Shown: positions 22,719 to 31,064, counted from the first letter of the stretch. The stretch: DNA of 64,000 bases from JAAYBF01 sp963716445 (GCA_963716445.1 OY970313.1:2418001-2482000), one strand, 5' to 3'. Notes: generated by a model not told the origin, from the letters alone. Made by a program: numbers and translations.

Positions 22719-24535
22719 AGCGCGCGGCGATCTACCTGCGCGTCTCGACGCCGCGCCAGGCTGGCCGGGCCTTCTCGGAGGAGGGCTATTCGATTGAGAC
22801 GCAACGGGAGGCGTGCCAGCGTCGTGCGGCCCAGCTAGAGGCGCAGATCGTCGGCGAGTTCATCGACTCTGGCGATTCGGCGCGGGTGGCCGACCGTCCG
22901 AAGTTCCAGAAGCTGCTCAGCCGCGTCCGCGAGGAGCGCGACGTGGACGTGGTGATCGTCTACAGCGTGTCGCGGTTTGCGCGCAACACCTATGACGACA
23001 TTGTTCTGAGCGCCGAGTTAGAGCACCTTGGCGTCGAATTCGTCTCGGCTACCGAGCACTTCGACGACACCCCGTTCGGTAAGCGGATGCGCCGCTACCT
23101 TGCCGCCGACGCCGAGTTCTATTCCGAGAACCTTTCCCAAGAGGCCAAGCGGGGCCTCCACAAGAAGGCCAAACACGGCGGCACGCCAGGACCGGCACCG
23201 CTCGGCTACCTCAACGTCCACCGCACCATCGAGGGCATCCACGTCCGCCTCGTTGAGCCGGACGCCGACCGCGCGCCGCACATCACCTGGGCCTTCACCG
23301 CGTTCGCCACGGGCGGCTACACCCTCGACACCCTGCTCGCGGCCCTCGCTGATCGGGGGCTGGTCACTCGCCAAACCCGCAAGTACCGCGCCGTGCCGGT
23401 GTCGCGCTCGCAGCTGGCCCGCTTGCTCCGCAACCCCTACTACATCGGCACCGTCCGCTACGGCGGCGTGGAGTACGAAGGCCGCCACGAGCCGCTGATC
23501 GACAAAGACACCTTCTCGCGCGTGCAGGCGACCCTCGCCGCCCACAGCAACGCCAAGGAGCGCGACCGCAAGCACCACCACTACCTGAAGGGCAGCCTCG
23601 TCTGCGCGCTCTGCGGATCGCGCCTGACCTACGTGAAGGCCAAGAACAAGACCGGCACGATCTACCCCTACTTCGCCTGCATCGCCCGCATCAAGGGCAC
23701 CGGCTGCAAGCTCCCGTACCTCTCAGCCGAGGACACCGAGCGCAAGGTCGCCGCCGCTTACGCAGACGTTCGGGTCCAGCAGATCGGAGAGGCCACCGAG
23801 GGCGAATGGCTCGCCCATATCGAGGACGTCCGCACCGCGCTCGACGAAGCCATTGCCGGGATGCGCGAGCAGAACACGGGCGAGGTCAAGCGCCAGCAGC
23901 GACGGATCACCGCGATCAAGGACCGGCAGCGCAAGCTCCTTGACGCCTTCCTCGACGACAATCTGCCGCGCTCGCTGCTCAGCGAGAAGCAGGACGCGCT
24001 CGCGGGCGACCTCGCCAACGCCGAACGCCTCCTAATCCTCGCCGAACACGACGGCACCGAGCTAGGCCACGTCTATAGCCAAGTCCTCGATGCGATGGGC
24101 GATTGCGAGAACGCCTACCGCGCCGCCGATTCGCAGACCCGCCGCCTCTACAACCAAGGCGCCTTCGAGCACTTCAAGGTCAGCGCCGATGGCATCGAGG
24201 AAGCCAAGCTAGACCCGCGCATCGAGGACATCACCCACCGAGACACACCCCGAAAGCTCCGGGCCTGGGCCGGTCGTCAGGCCAGTTCTTCTGGCCCGTG
24301 TTCAAATAGCGTCCCTCCCTGGCCGCCTCCCGGCGCCGGGAAGGGCGTGGCGGCGTCATCACGGCCCTCGTGTGCGGGCGCACACGTCGGGCCGCTCTTC
24401 CTTGCCACGCCCTCCCCGGCACTCGGGAGCAGCGCGCCTTGGACCGCAAAGCGACAGAATGCGGCGCGATGGCGAAGATTCTGGCGACGGCGGCGATCGC
24501 GATCGTGGTGCTTGGGGCGGTTGCGCAGCTCGTGA
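22715..24535 (+). CDS. Large serine recombinase (integrase), with unusual 3' extension
   Basis: A 606-residue recombinase. The N-terminal resolvase domain has RVSTPRQ with catalytic Ser11 and YSVSRFARNTYDD; next come the recombinase domain, a zinc ribbon (CALCGSRL ... CIARIKGTGC) and a coiled coil. It starts ATGA-overlapping the peptidase gene. Conserved sequence ends near residue 530 (VSADGIEEAKLDPRIED); the remaining ~75 residues are Pro/Ser/Arg-rich and overlap the start of the next host gene by 67 bases. This suggests that integration joined the recombinase gene to host DNA, removing or replacing its normal end. Confidence 0.9.
   Translation: MKRAAIYLRVSTPRQAGRAFSEEGYSIETQREACQRRAAQLEAQIVGEFIDSGDSARVADRPKFQKLLSRVREERDVDVVIVYSVSRFARNTYDDIVLSAELEHLGVEFVSATEHFDDTPFGKRMRRYLAADAEFYSENLSQEAKRGLHKKAKHGGTPGPAPLGYLNVHRTIEGIHVRLVEPDADRAPHITWAFTAFATGGYTLDTLLAALADRGLVTRQTRKYRAVPVSRSQLARLLRNPYYIGTVRYGGVEYEGRHEPLIDKDTFSRVQATLAAHSNAKERDRKHHHYLKGSLVCALCGSRLTYVKAKNKTGTIYPYFACIARIKGTGCKLPYLSAEDTERKVAAAYADVRVQQIGEATEGEWLAHIEDVRTALDEAIAGMREQNTGEVKRQQRRITAIKDRQRKLLDAFLDDNLPRSLLSEKQDALAGDLANAERLLILAEHDGTELGHVYSQVLDAMGDCENAYRAADSQTRRLYNQGAFEHFKVSADGIEEAKLDPRIEDITHRDTPRKLRAWAGRQASSSGPCSNSVPPWPPPGAGKGVAASSRPSCAGAHVGPLFLATPSPALGSSAPWTAKRQNAARWRRFWRRRRSRSWCLGRLRSS
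24343..24412. repeat. Nested inverted repeat at right end of element
   Basis: Outer arms GGGCGTGGC (24343-24351) and GCCACGCCC (24404-24412); nested inside, GGCCC/GGGCC and a perfect CGTGTGCG-GG-CGCACACG at 24369-24386. It lies within the anomalous tail of the recombinase, just before the first host gene. Serine integrase sites are short imperfect palindromes around a dinucleotide, so it is a candidate attachment-site region; a terminator is the alternative. Confidence 0.45.
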
Positions 24536-25101
24536 TCCCGGGGTTCGTGGAGCGGCATGTGGAGTCGAAGCTCGAGGAGGATGGCGAGGGCGGGACGGCT
24601 GTGGTGGACGTGAAGGCGTTACCGGCGGTTCGGCTGCTGTGGGGTAGCGGCGATCGGTTCGAGGCGCGCGGGCGGGGGCTGACGATCGACCTCGATCGGC
24701 GGACCGACGATCCGCTCGGTCGGCTGAACGACTTCGACGAGGTCGACATCGACTTGGAGGACCTGACCGCGGGTCCGGTCGACGTGCGGGCGTTCTCGTT
24801 CGTCAAGAACGAGGACGACACCTCCTACTACCTGCGCATGGAGGCGGAGACGACGCCGCTGGCGCTCGCCGAGGCGGTCGGTGGAGACATCGGCGGCGAG
24901 CTCGGCCGCTTGATCGCCGGCGCCGCGACGAGCACCCTGCCGAACGGCGGCGAGACCGACCTGCCGATCGACATGGAGGGCCAGGTGAGCCGTGCGGACG
25001 GCGGGGCGGTCGACGCCGACGCCGTCGAGGCGTCGGTGGCGGGAATTCCCGCCGGGCCGTTCTCCGAGGCGATGGTCCAGGCCGTGCTCGAGCGCCTGTA
25101 G
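24469..25101 (+). CDS. DUF2993-like secreted/anchored lipid-binding protein
   Basis: A 210-residue protein. The N-terminus MAKILATAAIAIVVLGAVAQ is a signal anchor, followed by VIPGFVERHVESKLEEDGEG and the beta-rich pattern typical of DUF2993/LmeA-type proteins (ALPAVRLLWGSGDRFEARG, VDIDLEDLTAGPVDV). Members act in the periplasmic space; the mycobacterial LmeA binds phospholipids and helps lipomannan elongation. I start at ATG 24469 because a true signal begins there. It is the first host gene right of the integrative element. Confidence 0.7.
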   Translation: MAKILATAAIAIVVLGAVAQLVIPGFVERHVESKLEEDGEGGTAVVDVKALPAVRLLWGSGDRFEARGRGLTIDLDRRTDDPLGRLNDFDEVDIDLEDLTAGPVDVRAFSFVKNEDDTSYYLRMEAETTPLALAEAVGGDIGGELGRLIAGAATSTLPNGGETDLPIDMEGQVSRADGGAVDADAVEASVAGIPAGPFSEAMVQAVLERL

Positions 25102-25131
25102 CGGCCGCTCCGTCGAGCGGGCGGCACCCGG

Positions 25132-25761
25132 TCAGACGGCCAGCGAGCCCTCGCCGCGCTCGAGCGCGAGCAGGTACTGCTTGCGCTCGATCCCACCCGT
25201 GTAGCCGCCCATGCCGCCGCCGGTGGCGATCACCCGATGGCAGGGCACGACGACCGGGATCGGGTTCGACCCGAGGCCGTTGCCCGCCGCCCTCACCGCC
25301 TTGGCGTTGCCGGCGCGCTCGGCGATCTGGCGGTAGGTGATCGTGTCGCCATAGCCGATCTTCTCGGTAGCTCGCAGGATCGCCTCGAAGAACCCGCCGC
25401 GCGTCAGCCGCCAGTCGATCGGGAAGTCGAACTCCCGGCGCCGGCCGGCGAAGTACTCGTCGAGCTCGCGGCGGACCGGATCGAGCCTGGCGGGCGCCTC
25501 GAGCACCCGCGGCGAGACCTCGGCGGCGAGCCGGCCGAGCACCTCGCCGAGCGGGCGCTCGGGGTACGCGAGCATCACCAGTCCCCGGTCGGTCGCGGCG
25601 ACGGTCAGTGGTCCCAGCGGGGAGTCCGCCTGGGCGTAGGCGATGTCGATCAGGCCCTCCGCCTCGGCGCGCTCCGCAAGTGCGTCGAGCGCCCGTTGCC
25701 CGGGACCGTCGGTGCGCAGCTTGCGCGCGTCGCGCAGCAGCTCTCGCTCCAGCTCGCTCAT
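25132..25761 (-). CDS. ogt: Methylated-DNA-protein cysteine methyltransferase (Ogt/MGMT)
   Basis: A 209-residue protein. The active site is PCHRV with Cys174, followed by GGGMGGYTGGIERKQYLL, the canonical MGMT C-terminal signature. The winged DNA-binding part includes TYRQIAERAGNAKAVRAAGN with the Arg-finger helix. It repairs O6-alkylguanine by irreversible transfer of the alkyl group to the cysteine. The N-terminal ~45 residues (LERELLRDARKLRTDG) are an extra helical region. The ATG overlaps the stop of the ECF sigma gene, so the two are translationally coupled. Confidence 0.93.
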   Translation of the reverse strand: MSELERELLRDARKLRTDGPGQRALDALAERAEAEGLIDIAYAQADSPLGPLTVAATDRGLVMLAYPERPLGEVLGRLAAEVSPRVLEAPARLDPVRRELDEYFAGRRREFDFPIDWRLTRGGFFEAILRATEKIGYGDTITYRQIAERAGNAKAVRAAGNGLGSNPIPVVVPCHRVIATGGGMGGYTGGIERKQYLLALERGEGSLAV

Positions 25762-26228
25762 GCCACCCACTCCTCTCTGAGGCGCTTGAGCCCCTCATGG
25801 ACGTTGCGCCGCGCGGCGTCCTGCGAGCAGTCGAGCGCCGCCCCGACCTCGGCGTAGGAGAGGTCGGCGACGCTGCGCAGGAAGACCGCCATCCGCTGCT
25901 TCTCGGGCAGCGCCCGCACGTGCGCCCAGAGCCGCGGCTCGCCGTCGACGGGCTCGACCGGGGCGACCGGGGTCTCGGGCGGCCGCTCGACCGGCAGCGG
26001 GCGGCGACCGGCCGCCCGGTGCGCGTCGATCGCCTTGCGCTGGGCGATCCTCAGCAGCCAGCCGCGCAGGTTGCCGTCGCTCTCGAGCCCCGGGTATGCG
26101 CGCAGCGCGGCGATGCACGCCTCCTGGAAGCAGTCGTCGGCGTCGACCGGCCCGACGGCGGCGACGAGGAAGCGGTGCACGACGGCCCCGTGGCTGTCGA
26201 GCAGTGCCTGGAAGGGCGGCAGGTTCAC
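25758..26228 (-). CDS. ECF-type RNA polymerase sigma factor
   Basis: A 156-residue sigma factor with region 2 (DADDCFQEACIAALRAYPGL and NLRGWLLRIAQRKAIDAHRA) and region 4 (ALPEKQRMAVFLRSVADLSY followed by AEVGAALDCSQDAARRNVHE). It directly precedes and overlaps the alkyltransferase gene, so it probably controls or shares a response to DNA alkylation or another stress. No anti-sigma gene is adjacent. The start is GTG at 26228. Confidence 0.9.
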   Translation of the reverse strand: MNLPPFQALLDSHGAVVHRFLVAAVGPVDADDCFQEACIAALRAYPGLESDGNLRGWLLRIAQRKAIDAHRAAGRRPLPVERPPETPVAPVEPVDGEPRLWAHVRALPEKQRMAVFLRSVADLSYAEVGAALDCSQDAARRNVHEGLKRLREEWVA

Positions 26229-26280
26229 GCTCGATGAACGTACACCGCGGCCGCGCTGTGAGATCCGACCTGGCGCGCGG

Positions 26281-27594
26281 TCACTCGTGCACGAACACCG
26301 GCGTGCCGAGCGGCAGCGCCTTCATCATCCAGCTCGCGTCGTCCGGATCTGCGCGCATGCAGCCGAGGCTGACGGCCTCGCCGAGGCCGGAGAGGTCGTT
26401 GGTCGCGTGGATCGCGAGCCGGTCGCCGCCCGGCCAGCCGGCGGGCAGCTTGGTCTGGTGGCCGGTGAGGGCCACGACGCAGCAGCCGTAGGGCGAGCCG
26501 GGGTCGGTGACGTTCAGCTTGTCGGTGACGGCGTAGCGACCGACCGGCGTCGAGTGGTCCTCGCGGCCGACGCCGACCCGGAACCGCTTCACGACCTCGC
26601 CGTCGCGCTCGACCTCGAGCACGCGCTTGGAGAGGTCCGCCTTCAGCGCCCAGCCGACGCTGTCGAGGCGCTCGACGTCGGCCTCCTCGACCCAGCCGAC
26701 CTCGCCGTTCTCGAGCTCCGGCGCGAGCACCGAGAGCCAGCCGCCCTGACGCTCGACGACGCTCAGCACGCGTGGCGAGTCCCACTCGGTCGTCCCGGCG
26801 ATCCGCACCTTCGGCTTGCCGCGCGGCTCGTCCAACAGGACGGTCGAGTCCTCGACGATCGCGATCGGGTACCGGTAGGCGCTCTCCGGATCGGACGGGA
26901 AGGGCTCGCCGATCTCCTGGCTGTGGAGCTCGAACGGACGGGTCGCGCTGTTCTCGTCGCTCGGGGCGCTGGAGCCCGCGTCGCCGCCGAGCACGAGCAC
27001 CGAGCCGAGCCCGACGGTCGCGAGGACGCCGATCAGCGCCGCGGCCGCGGCGATCGACCAACGGCGACCGCCGTTCGAGGACGAGGGGAGACGACTGGAG
27101 ATGTCCTCGGACCGCCCTCCATATCCGCGCGCGAGCATCCCGAGAACGGGGCCGCGGCCCTCTGCGAGCGCGGGGGCGGACTCGGAGTCCGCGGCGGTGG
27201 ACCGGGGGGTCGGCTCCTTCGGCTCGGACGCGGTATCGGGCGCCTCGCTCTGGGAGCCGGCCTGCACCGGCGCGGACTCGGTGGCGCTGGCGGGCGGATC
27301 CGGTGTCGTGGCCGAGGTGCCGGGCGACTTGGCGCCAGGCACCTCATCCCAGGTCGAGTGGTTGAGCAGGGCGGTGAGCACGTGGCCGAGGTCCGCGCCG
27401 CGTTGCACGCCGAGGTCGTCGGCGAGCCGCTCGACGGCCGCGGCGCGCATCCGGGCCACCTCGCTCGGCCCGCAGTCGAACACCGCCGCCAGGTCGTTGT
27501 CCGGGACGTGCCGGCGCAGCGAGTAGTCGAGGACCTCGCGGTCCCGGGGATCGAGGCGCGCGAGCGCCTCGGCTAGCTGTGTTCGGTCGATCAT
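26281..27594 (-). CDS. Sigma-region-4-like / L,D-transpeptidase membrane fusion
   Basis: A 437-residue protein. Residues 1-65 resemble sigma region 4 (ALARLDPRDREVLDYSLRRH ... SEVARMRAAAVERLADDLG). Residues ~80-175 are a Ser/Pro/Glu linker, ~180-203 a transmembrane helix, ~215-320 a beta-rich SH3-like part, and ~320-437 a YkuD L,D-transpeptidase domain with His396 and catalytic Cys412 in SLGCMR. The enzyme part would lie outside the membrane and form 3-3 cross-links in peptidoglycan, while the DNA-binding-like head stays in the cytoplasm. This order of domains is unusual. It starts at ATG 27594. Confidence 0.85.
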   Translation of the reverse strand: MIDRTQLAEALARLDPRDREVLDYSLRRHVPDNDLAAVFDCGPSEVARMRAAAVERLADDLGVQRGADLGHVLTALLNHSTWDEVPGAKSPGTSATTPDPPASATESAPVQAGSQSEAPDTASEPKEPTPRSTAADSESAPALAEGRGPVLGMLARGYGGRSEDISSRLPSSSNGGRRWSIAAAAALIGVLATVGLGSVLVLGGDAGSSAPSDENSATRPFELHSQEIGEPFPSDPESAYRYPIAIVEDSTVLLDEPRGKPKVRIAGTTEWDSPRVLSVVERQGGWLSVLAPELENGEVGWVEEADVERLDSVGWALKADLSKRVLEVERDGEVVKRFRVGVGREDHSTPVGRYAVTDKLNVTDPGSPYGCCVVALTGHQTKLPAGWPGGDRLAIHATNDLSGLGEAVSLGCMRADPDDASWMMKALPLGTPVFVHE

Positions 27595-27832
27595 CGGTAC
27601 GCAGGGCCGGCGGAAGGCCGACGCCGCCAGGGCGCGGCGCCATCGGGCCAGAGTAACCGTCGAATGCGCGGAAGCGCCAACGAAGTTCGTGCAACATGGG
27701 GCAATCGGCGTCCGCAGCGCCCCGCCAGTCCCGCCGTGGGCTCCTCACCCGCGGCTATGGTGTGCGCCGTCCATGCCGGCCCCTCGCCCGACATCGCTTG
27801 GCAATCACGGATCGGGGGATGGGGGGTCCCGC

Positions 27833-29005
27833 GTGCGGGCCTACGCGGCGGCTCACTTCGGCGCGATCCTGTGGGGGATGGTGGCGGTCGGAGTCGCGGT
27901 CAGGCTGGTGCTCGGCTTCGCCTTCCTCGGCCAGCACTACGACCAGGAGTCGTTCGTCCAGGTGCGCGAGGCGCTGTCGGTCGCGCCGTTCGACGTCTAC
28001 GACCTGGTTGTGGAGGGTCACTGGAACTACCCGCCGGGCTTCTTCCTGTGGGTCGCGCCGGCCGGCTGGCTCTCCGATGCCACAGGGCTCGTCTTTCACG
28101 GCGTGATCCAGCTGCCGGCGATCTTCGCCGACGTCGCGATCGCCTGGATCGTCCAGCGATTCCTCGCCACGCGCGGCGTGAGCCCGGAGCGGCGCTTGGT
28201 CGCCGCGGGCCTGGTGCTGCTCGGGCCGGTGTTCGTCGCGACCTCCGGCTACCACGGCCAGATCGACTCGGTGGCGATCCTGCCGGCGGTTCTCGCCCTC
28301 GTGCTCTGGGAGCGCGACGGCGACCGGCGCGCGATCCATGCCGGACTGCTGCTCGGCGCCGCGATCGCCGTCAAGACGGCCCCGGGCCTGATGCTGCTGG
28401 CGCTGCTGCCGCACGTCCGGTCGCCGAAGGAGGCGGCCCAGCTGCTGGTGGCCACCGCGGCGATCCCGGTGACGATGCTCGCCCCCTACGTGATCACCGA
28501 CGCCGACCACGCGCTGAGCGCGGTCGAGTACGCCTCGGTGGGAGCCGCAAGCGGCATCGGCCTGATCTCGACGGTCGCCCCCAACCCGATCGTCGACGGC
28601 ATCCGCGATCTCGGCACGTTCTGGAACCTCGCCTGGATCGGGGCGGTCGGAGCCCTGCTGTGGCGCTACCGGCCAACGGCCGTCCGCGGCGTGGTGATCG
28701 TGTGGCTCGCGCTCTACGTCTTCGGCACCGGCTTCTACATCAACTACCTGATCCTCGGGCTGCCGTTCCTGCTGATGGACGGAGCGCTGCTCGCGGTCGC
28801 GGCGGTGCAGGTGCTGCTGCTGGCGCCGCTGATCATCTCCTACGGCGGGCTGTTCGGCAGCTACCTCGTCAACCGCGCGTTCGACGTCCCGATGCTCACG
28901 CTGTGGCTCGGCTTCGTCGGGCTGCTTGCGTACTACGCGGCGGAGGCTCTGCGCCGGGACGAGCCCGAGACCCGGGGCCGCGAGCCCGCGCTGGACGCGG
29001 GTTAG
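27833..29005 (+). CDS. Polytopic membrane glycosyltransferase-like protein (GT-C fold)
   Basis: About 390 residues with ten or more hydrophobic segments. The first luminal loop has YDQESFVQVREAL and VEGHWNYPPGFFLWV, as in GT87/DUF2029 and related polyprenyl-phosphate-mannose-dependent transferases, where an acidic residue in loop 1 is catalytic; GYHGQIDSVAILPA is a second conserved loop. GTG 27833 follows a G-rich ribosome site; an ATG at 27773 is possible but overlaps a likely promoter (TATGGT near 27755). It probably adds a sugar to a cell-envelope polymer. Donor and acceptor are unknown. Confidence 0.75.
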   Translation: MRAYAAAHFGAILWGMVAVGVAVRLVLGFAFLGQHYDQESFVQVREALSVAPFDVYDLVVEGHWNYPPGFFLWVAPAGWLSDATGLVFHGVIQLPAIFADVAIAWIVQRFLATRGVSPERRLVAAGLVLLGPVFVATSGYHGQIDSVAILPAVLALVLWERDGDRRAIHAGLLLGAAIAVKTAPGLMLLALLPHVRSPKEAAQLLVATAAIPVTMLAPYVITDADHALSAVEYASVGAASGIGLISTVAPNPIVDGIRDLGTFWNLAWIGAVGALLWRYRPTAVRGVVIVWLALYVFGTGFYINYLILGLPFLLMDGALLAVAAVQVLLLAPLIISYGGLFGSYLVNRAFDVPMLTLWLGFVGLLAYYAAEALRRDEPETRGREPALDAG

Positions 29006-29087
29006 CCGTCGGCGTGTCGCTCAGGACGTCTCGGCGGTACGCCCGACCGAGCGGGCGAAGTCGTCCGCGTTCCTACCCACCGCGCTA

Positions 29088-29113
29088 CGCCGCCTGAGAG
29101 CGCTCAGGCGGCG
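29088..29113. terminator. Bidirectional terminator
   Basis: Perfect 11-bp stem CGCCGCCTGAG/CTCAGGCGGCG with a 4-base loop, between two converging genes; it contains the stop codon of the leftward DUF2277 gene. Confidence 0.7.
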
Positions 29114-29376
29114 GCGAAGCGCTTCGCCGACCGCTCGCGGTGCTTCTGCGCCTCGATCTCGCGATCCTTCGGAGGCGCGGAGGTCACGAGCTCGTCTAGG
29201 AGCCTCGCGGTCACCGCCGCTACGTCCTCGACCGCTCGATCGAATGCCTCGGCGTTCGCCTGCGAAGGCTTCGCCGAACCGCTGATCTTGCGCACGTACT
29301 GCAGCGCCGACGCGTGGATCTCCTCCTCGGTCGCGGGTGGCTCGAAGTTGTGGAGTGTTCTGATGTTCCGACACAT
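29104..29376 (-). CDS. DUF2277 family protein
   Basis: A 90-residue protein starting MCRNIRTLHNFEPPATEEEI and continuing HASALQYVRKISGSAKPSQA, which is the nearly invariant start of DUF2277 proteins, widespread in actinobacteria and plants. It is small, soluble and helical, ending in a charged helix. The biochemical role is unknown. It is monocistronic and shares a terminator with the convergent glycosyltransferase gene. Confidence 0.92.
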   Translation of the reverse strand: MCRNIRTLHNFEPPATEEEIHASALQYVRKISGSAKPSQANAEAFDRAVEDVAAVTARLLDELVTSAPPKDREIEAQKHRERSAKRFAAA

Positions 29377-29430
29377 GCCCCAAGCCTAGCCCGCGCCGCA
29401 AGTGGGCTCAGCTGGAGGAAGGGGCCTGCC

Positions 29431-29670
29431 TCAGGACAACTTGCCGCGCCCCTGCCGCCCCGCCGACGCGCTCTTGTTCGCCGCCCTGCGCGACGACGAG
29501 AACGGCTTGCGCGCCCAGCGACCCAGGGGACCGGGCAAGACGCCGCCAGCCCGCTCGCCAACTCCGAGCGTCTTGTTGACGCCGCGCTGCGGATGGCGAG
29601 AAAGGCGCGGAGCCAGGAAGGCCAGTATCAACAGCACGATGCAGACGGCGACGGTGGCGGCGATGAGCAT
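29431..29670 (-). CDS. Small membrane protein, DUF6411-like
   Basis: A 79-residue protein with one N-terminal transmembrane helix (IAATVAVCIVLLILAFLAPR), then a conserved basic tail RLSRHPQRGVNKTLGVGERA ... GKLS. The strong ribosome site GAGGAGG lies just before ATG 29670, so the longer upstream frame is rejected. The pattern matches my memory of DUF6411 proteins in actinobacteria. Function unknown; probably one helix in the cytoplasmic membrane with a basic cytoplasmic tail. Confidence 0.75.
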   Translation of the reverse strand: MLIAATVAVCIVLLILAFLAPRLSRHPQRGVNKTLGVGERAGGVLPGPLGRWARKPFSSSRRAANKSASAGRQGRGKLS

Positions 29671-29823
29671 GCAAGTCCTCCTCGGGTTCGGCCATTGCCT
29701 ACCCCACCGTGGAAGGCGACAAACGAGGAGTTGGCCGGCATACGAGCGCGGAGTCATGGCAGGCGTGTCTTTGACGGCGTCTTCGACTCCGCGGCCGGGA
29801 TGCGTGCGGTGGTGCGAGGGCAG

Positions 29824-29850
29824 AAGGGCCCCGCCAGAAGCGGGGCCCTT
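29824..29850 (-). terminator. Terminator of the secreted-protein gene
   Basis: Perfect 11-bp stem AAGGGCCCCGC/GCGGGGCCCTT with a 5-base loop, 50 bp beyond the stop codon of the leftward secreted-protein gene. Confidence 0.75.
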
Positions 29851-29900
29851 CCAACTACGCCAGAGCTAGCCCTGAGCAAGGCGCCATGGCAATCGCTCGG

Positions 29901-30614
29901 TCAGAGGTCGTCGTGGTGGGCGAGTTCGAGGCTGTCCGGGTGATTCGCGTTCCACGAATTGATCCAGTGGCCTTCGGCTTCGAGCGGCATCCCTGCACAC
30001 GGCGCACCGCCGTTGCCGGCACCGTCGTGTGCTGGGGTCGAGATTTCATACGCGTGATTGACGTGCGTCACGGTGAGCGTGAGACGGCAGATGGTGCCAG
30101 TCGTACCTTCAGTCGTCGCGACCGAGTTGTGCGAGTAGAGGCATAGGTCAACTACCAGTCTTTCCTGGTTGACGCCACCGACGGGTTCGTTGAATTCGGC
30201 CGCCCAGGCATGGTTGCGGTGCGGATTCGAGGTGTTTTCGCCTTCGTCGCACGGCTCGCGCCCGCAAGCCCCGCCTTCGGCTGTCCACACCTGGTTGTAA
30301 ATCACGCCGACGCCGTCTTCGTTGAAGCTCGCTTCGAAGACGTTCCCGCACGAGCTAAACAGCAGTTCCATCATCATCCCGTTGTGCTGAAACAGCAGCA
30401 TGTTGGTTTCAGACACTATTCTGATCCTGCAGTTGCCAGTGGCGGGCAGGTGATGGAGGATCCCGGTGGCCAGGCAGTGGGTGTCGTCGCCCACCGCGGG
30501 TTCCTTGGACACTTCGACCGTTTCCTGGGCGTCGGCGGAAGCAGTCGAAGCCATGAACGCCATCGCTGCCATCGCCATCGCGGCGAGCAGCGCCAGCTTA
30601 CGTAGATAACGCAT
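29901..30614 (-). CDS. Secreted hypothetical protein
   Basis: A 237-residue exported protein. The signal peptide MRYLRKLALLAAMAMAAMAF continues to MASTASADA with a likely cleavage after ASA. The mature part contains about nine cysteines, suggesting disulfides, and stretches such as HNGMMMELLFSSCGNVFEAS. It has an excellent ribosome site (TAGGAGATAACG). It is transcribed from a clear promoter ~215 bases upstream through a structured leader. No enzymatic motif is visible. This style of signal peptide is, to my knowledge, common among lineage-specific secreted proteins of Solirubrobacterales. Confidence 0.8.
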   Translation of the reverse strand: MRYLRKLALLAAMAMAAMAFMASTASADAQETVEVSKEPAVGDDTHCLATGILHHLPATGNCRIRIVSETNMLLFQHNGMMMELLFSSCGNVFEASFNEDGVGVIYNQVWTAEGGACGREPCDEGENTSNPHRNHAWAAEFNEPVGGVNQERLVVDLCLYSHNSVATTEGTTGTICRLTLTVTHVNHAYEISTPAHDGAGNGGAPCAGMPLEAEGHWINSWNANHPDSLELAHHDDL

Positions 30615-30633
30615 CGTTATCTCCTAGAAGTAG

Positions 30634-30766
30634 ACCCGGCAAGACCCTCCAGCCGGGTGCCGCGCCGAAGGCAGGCTCCGGCGCGCCTTGCAGAGTAACT
30701 CCCCACGCCACGACGGCGTAGGGACGTTCGCTTGCCGTCTCTCAGACGGTCACCGCCTCTGGCGGT
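30634..30766 (-). other. Structured 5' leader of the secreted-protein mRNA
   Basis: Four perfect short hairpins follow one another: ACCGCC/GGCGGT (30752-30766 region), CCGTCT/AGACGG (30735-30749), ACGCC/GGCGT (30705-30719) and ACCCGGC/GCCGGGT (30634-30658), the last just before the ribosome site. The whole leader from the predicted start is ~215 bases. I cannot match it to a known riboswitch. Confidence 0.5.
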
Positions 30767-30835
30767 CGCACGGTCGGCTGTGTCCCCCTCCCTCCAGCCG
30801 GGGAGCTCAAGGCAATCTGGCCCGAGTTCCACCCG

Positions 30836-30863
30836 ACGATACGCAATTCTTGTCGGATGTCAA
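30836..30863 (-). promoter_or_regulatory. Sigma70-type promoter for secreted-protein gene
   Basis: Read on the minus strand: -35 TTGACA at 30863-30858, a 16-base spacer, then -10 TATCGT at 30841-30836. It lies in the most AT-rich stretch of this region. Confidence 0.7.
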
Positions 30864-30977
30864 GTGTGAATGAATTAAAACTCTGGAGTGGATTTGCTTC
30901 AAAGCGAAGCTCAAGGAATAGTCGAAGGGTGATCAGCCAAGTCCGCGCGCCGCCACGAACCACGCACGCTCGATAAG

Positions 30978-31064
30978 CGGAGGGGGCGGGATTCGAACCC
31001 GCGGTGGGCTTGCACCCACTCCGGTTTTCAAGACCGGTGCATTCAACCGCTCTGCCACCCCTCC
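30978..31064 (-). tRNA. tRNA-Ser (anticodon TGA)
   Basis: An 87-base class II tRNA. The acceptor stem is GGAGGGG/CCCCTCC with discriminator G. The anticodon loop CTTGAAA gives UGA, decoding UCN codons. The variable arm is long (GTGGGTGCAAGCCCAC) and the T arm is GCGGG-TTCGAAT-CCCGC. A truncated PIN-toxin gene starts within about 60 bp on its 5' side. Confidence 0.97.

Noticed and set aside
24469..24535. Choosing the recombinase frame over the host gene start in the overlap
   Set aside because: The host protein has a proper signal-anchor start at 24469; the recombinase tail there is low-complexity and probably an integration by-product.
30615..30830. Known riboswitch (c-di-AMP ydaO, c-di-GMP, cobalamin) in the leader
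   Set aside because: Hairpin order and conserved loop sequences of these classes could not be matched by eye; kept only as an undefined structured leader.
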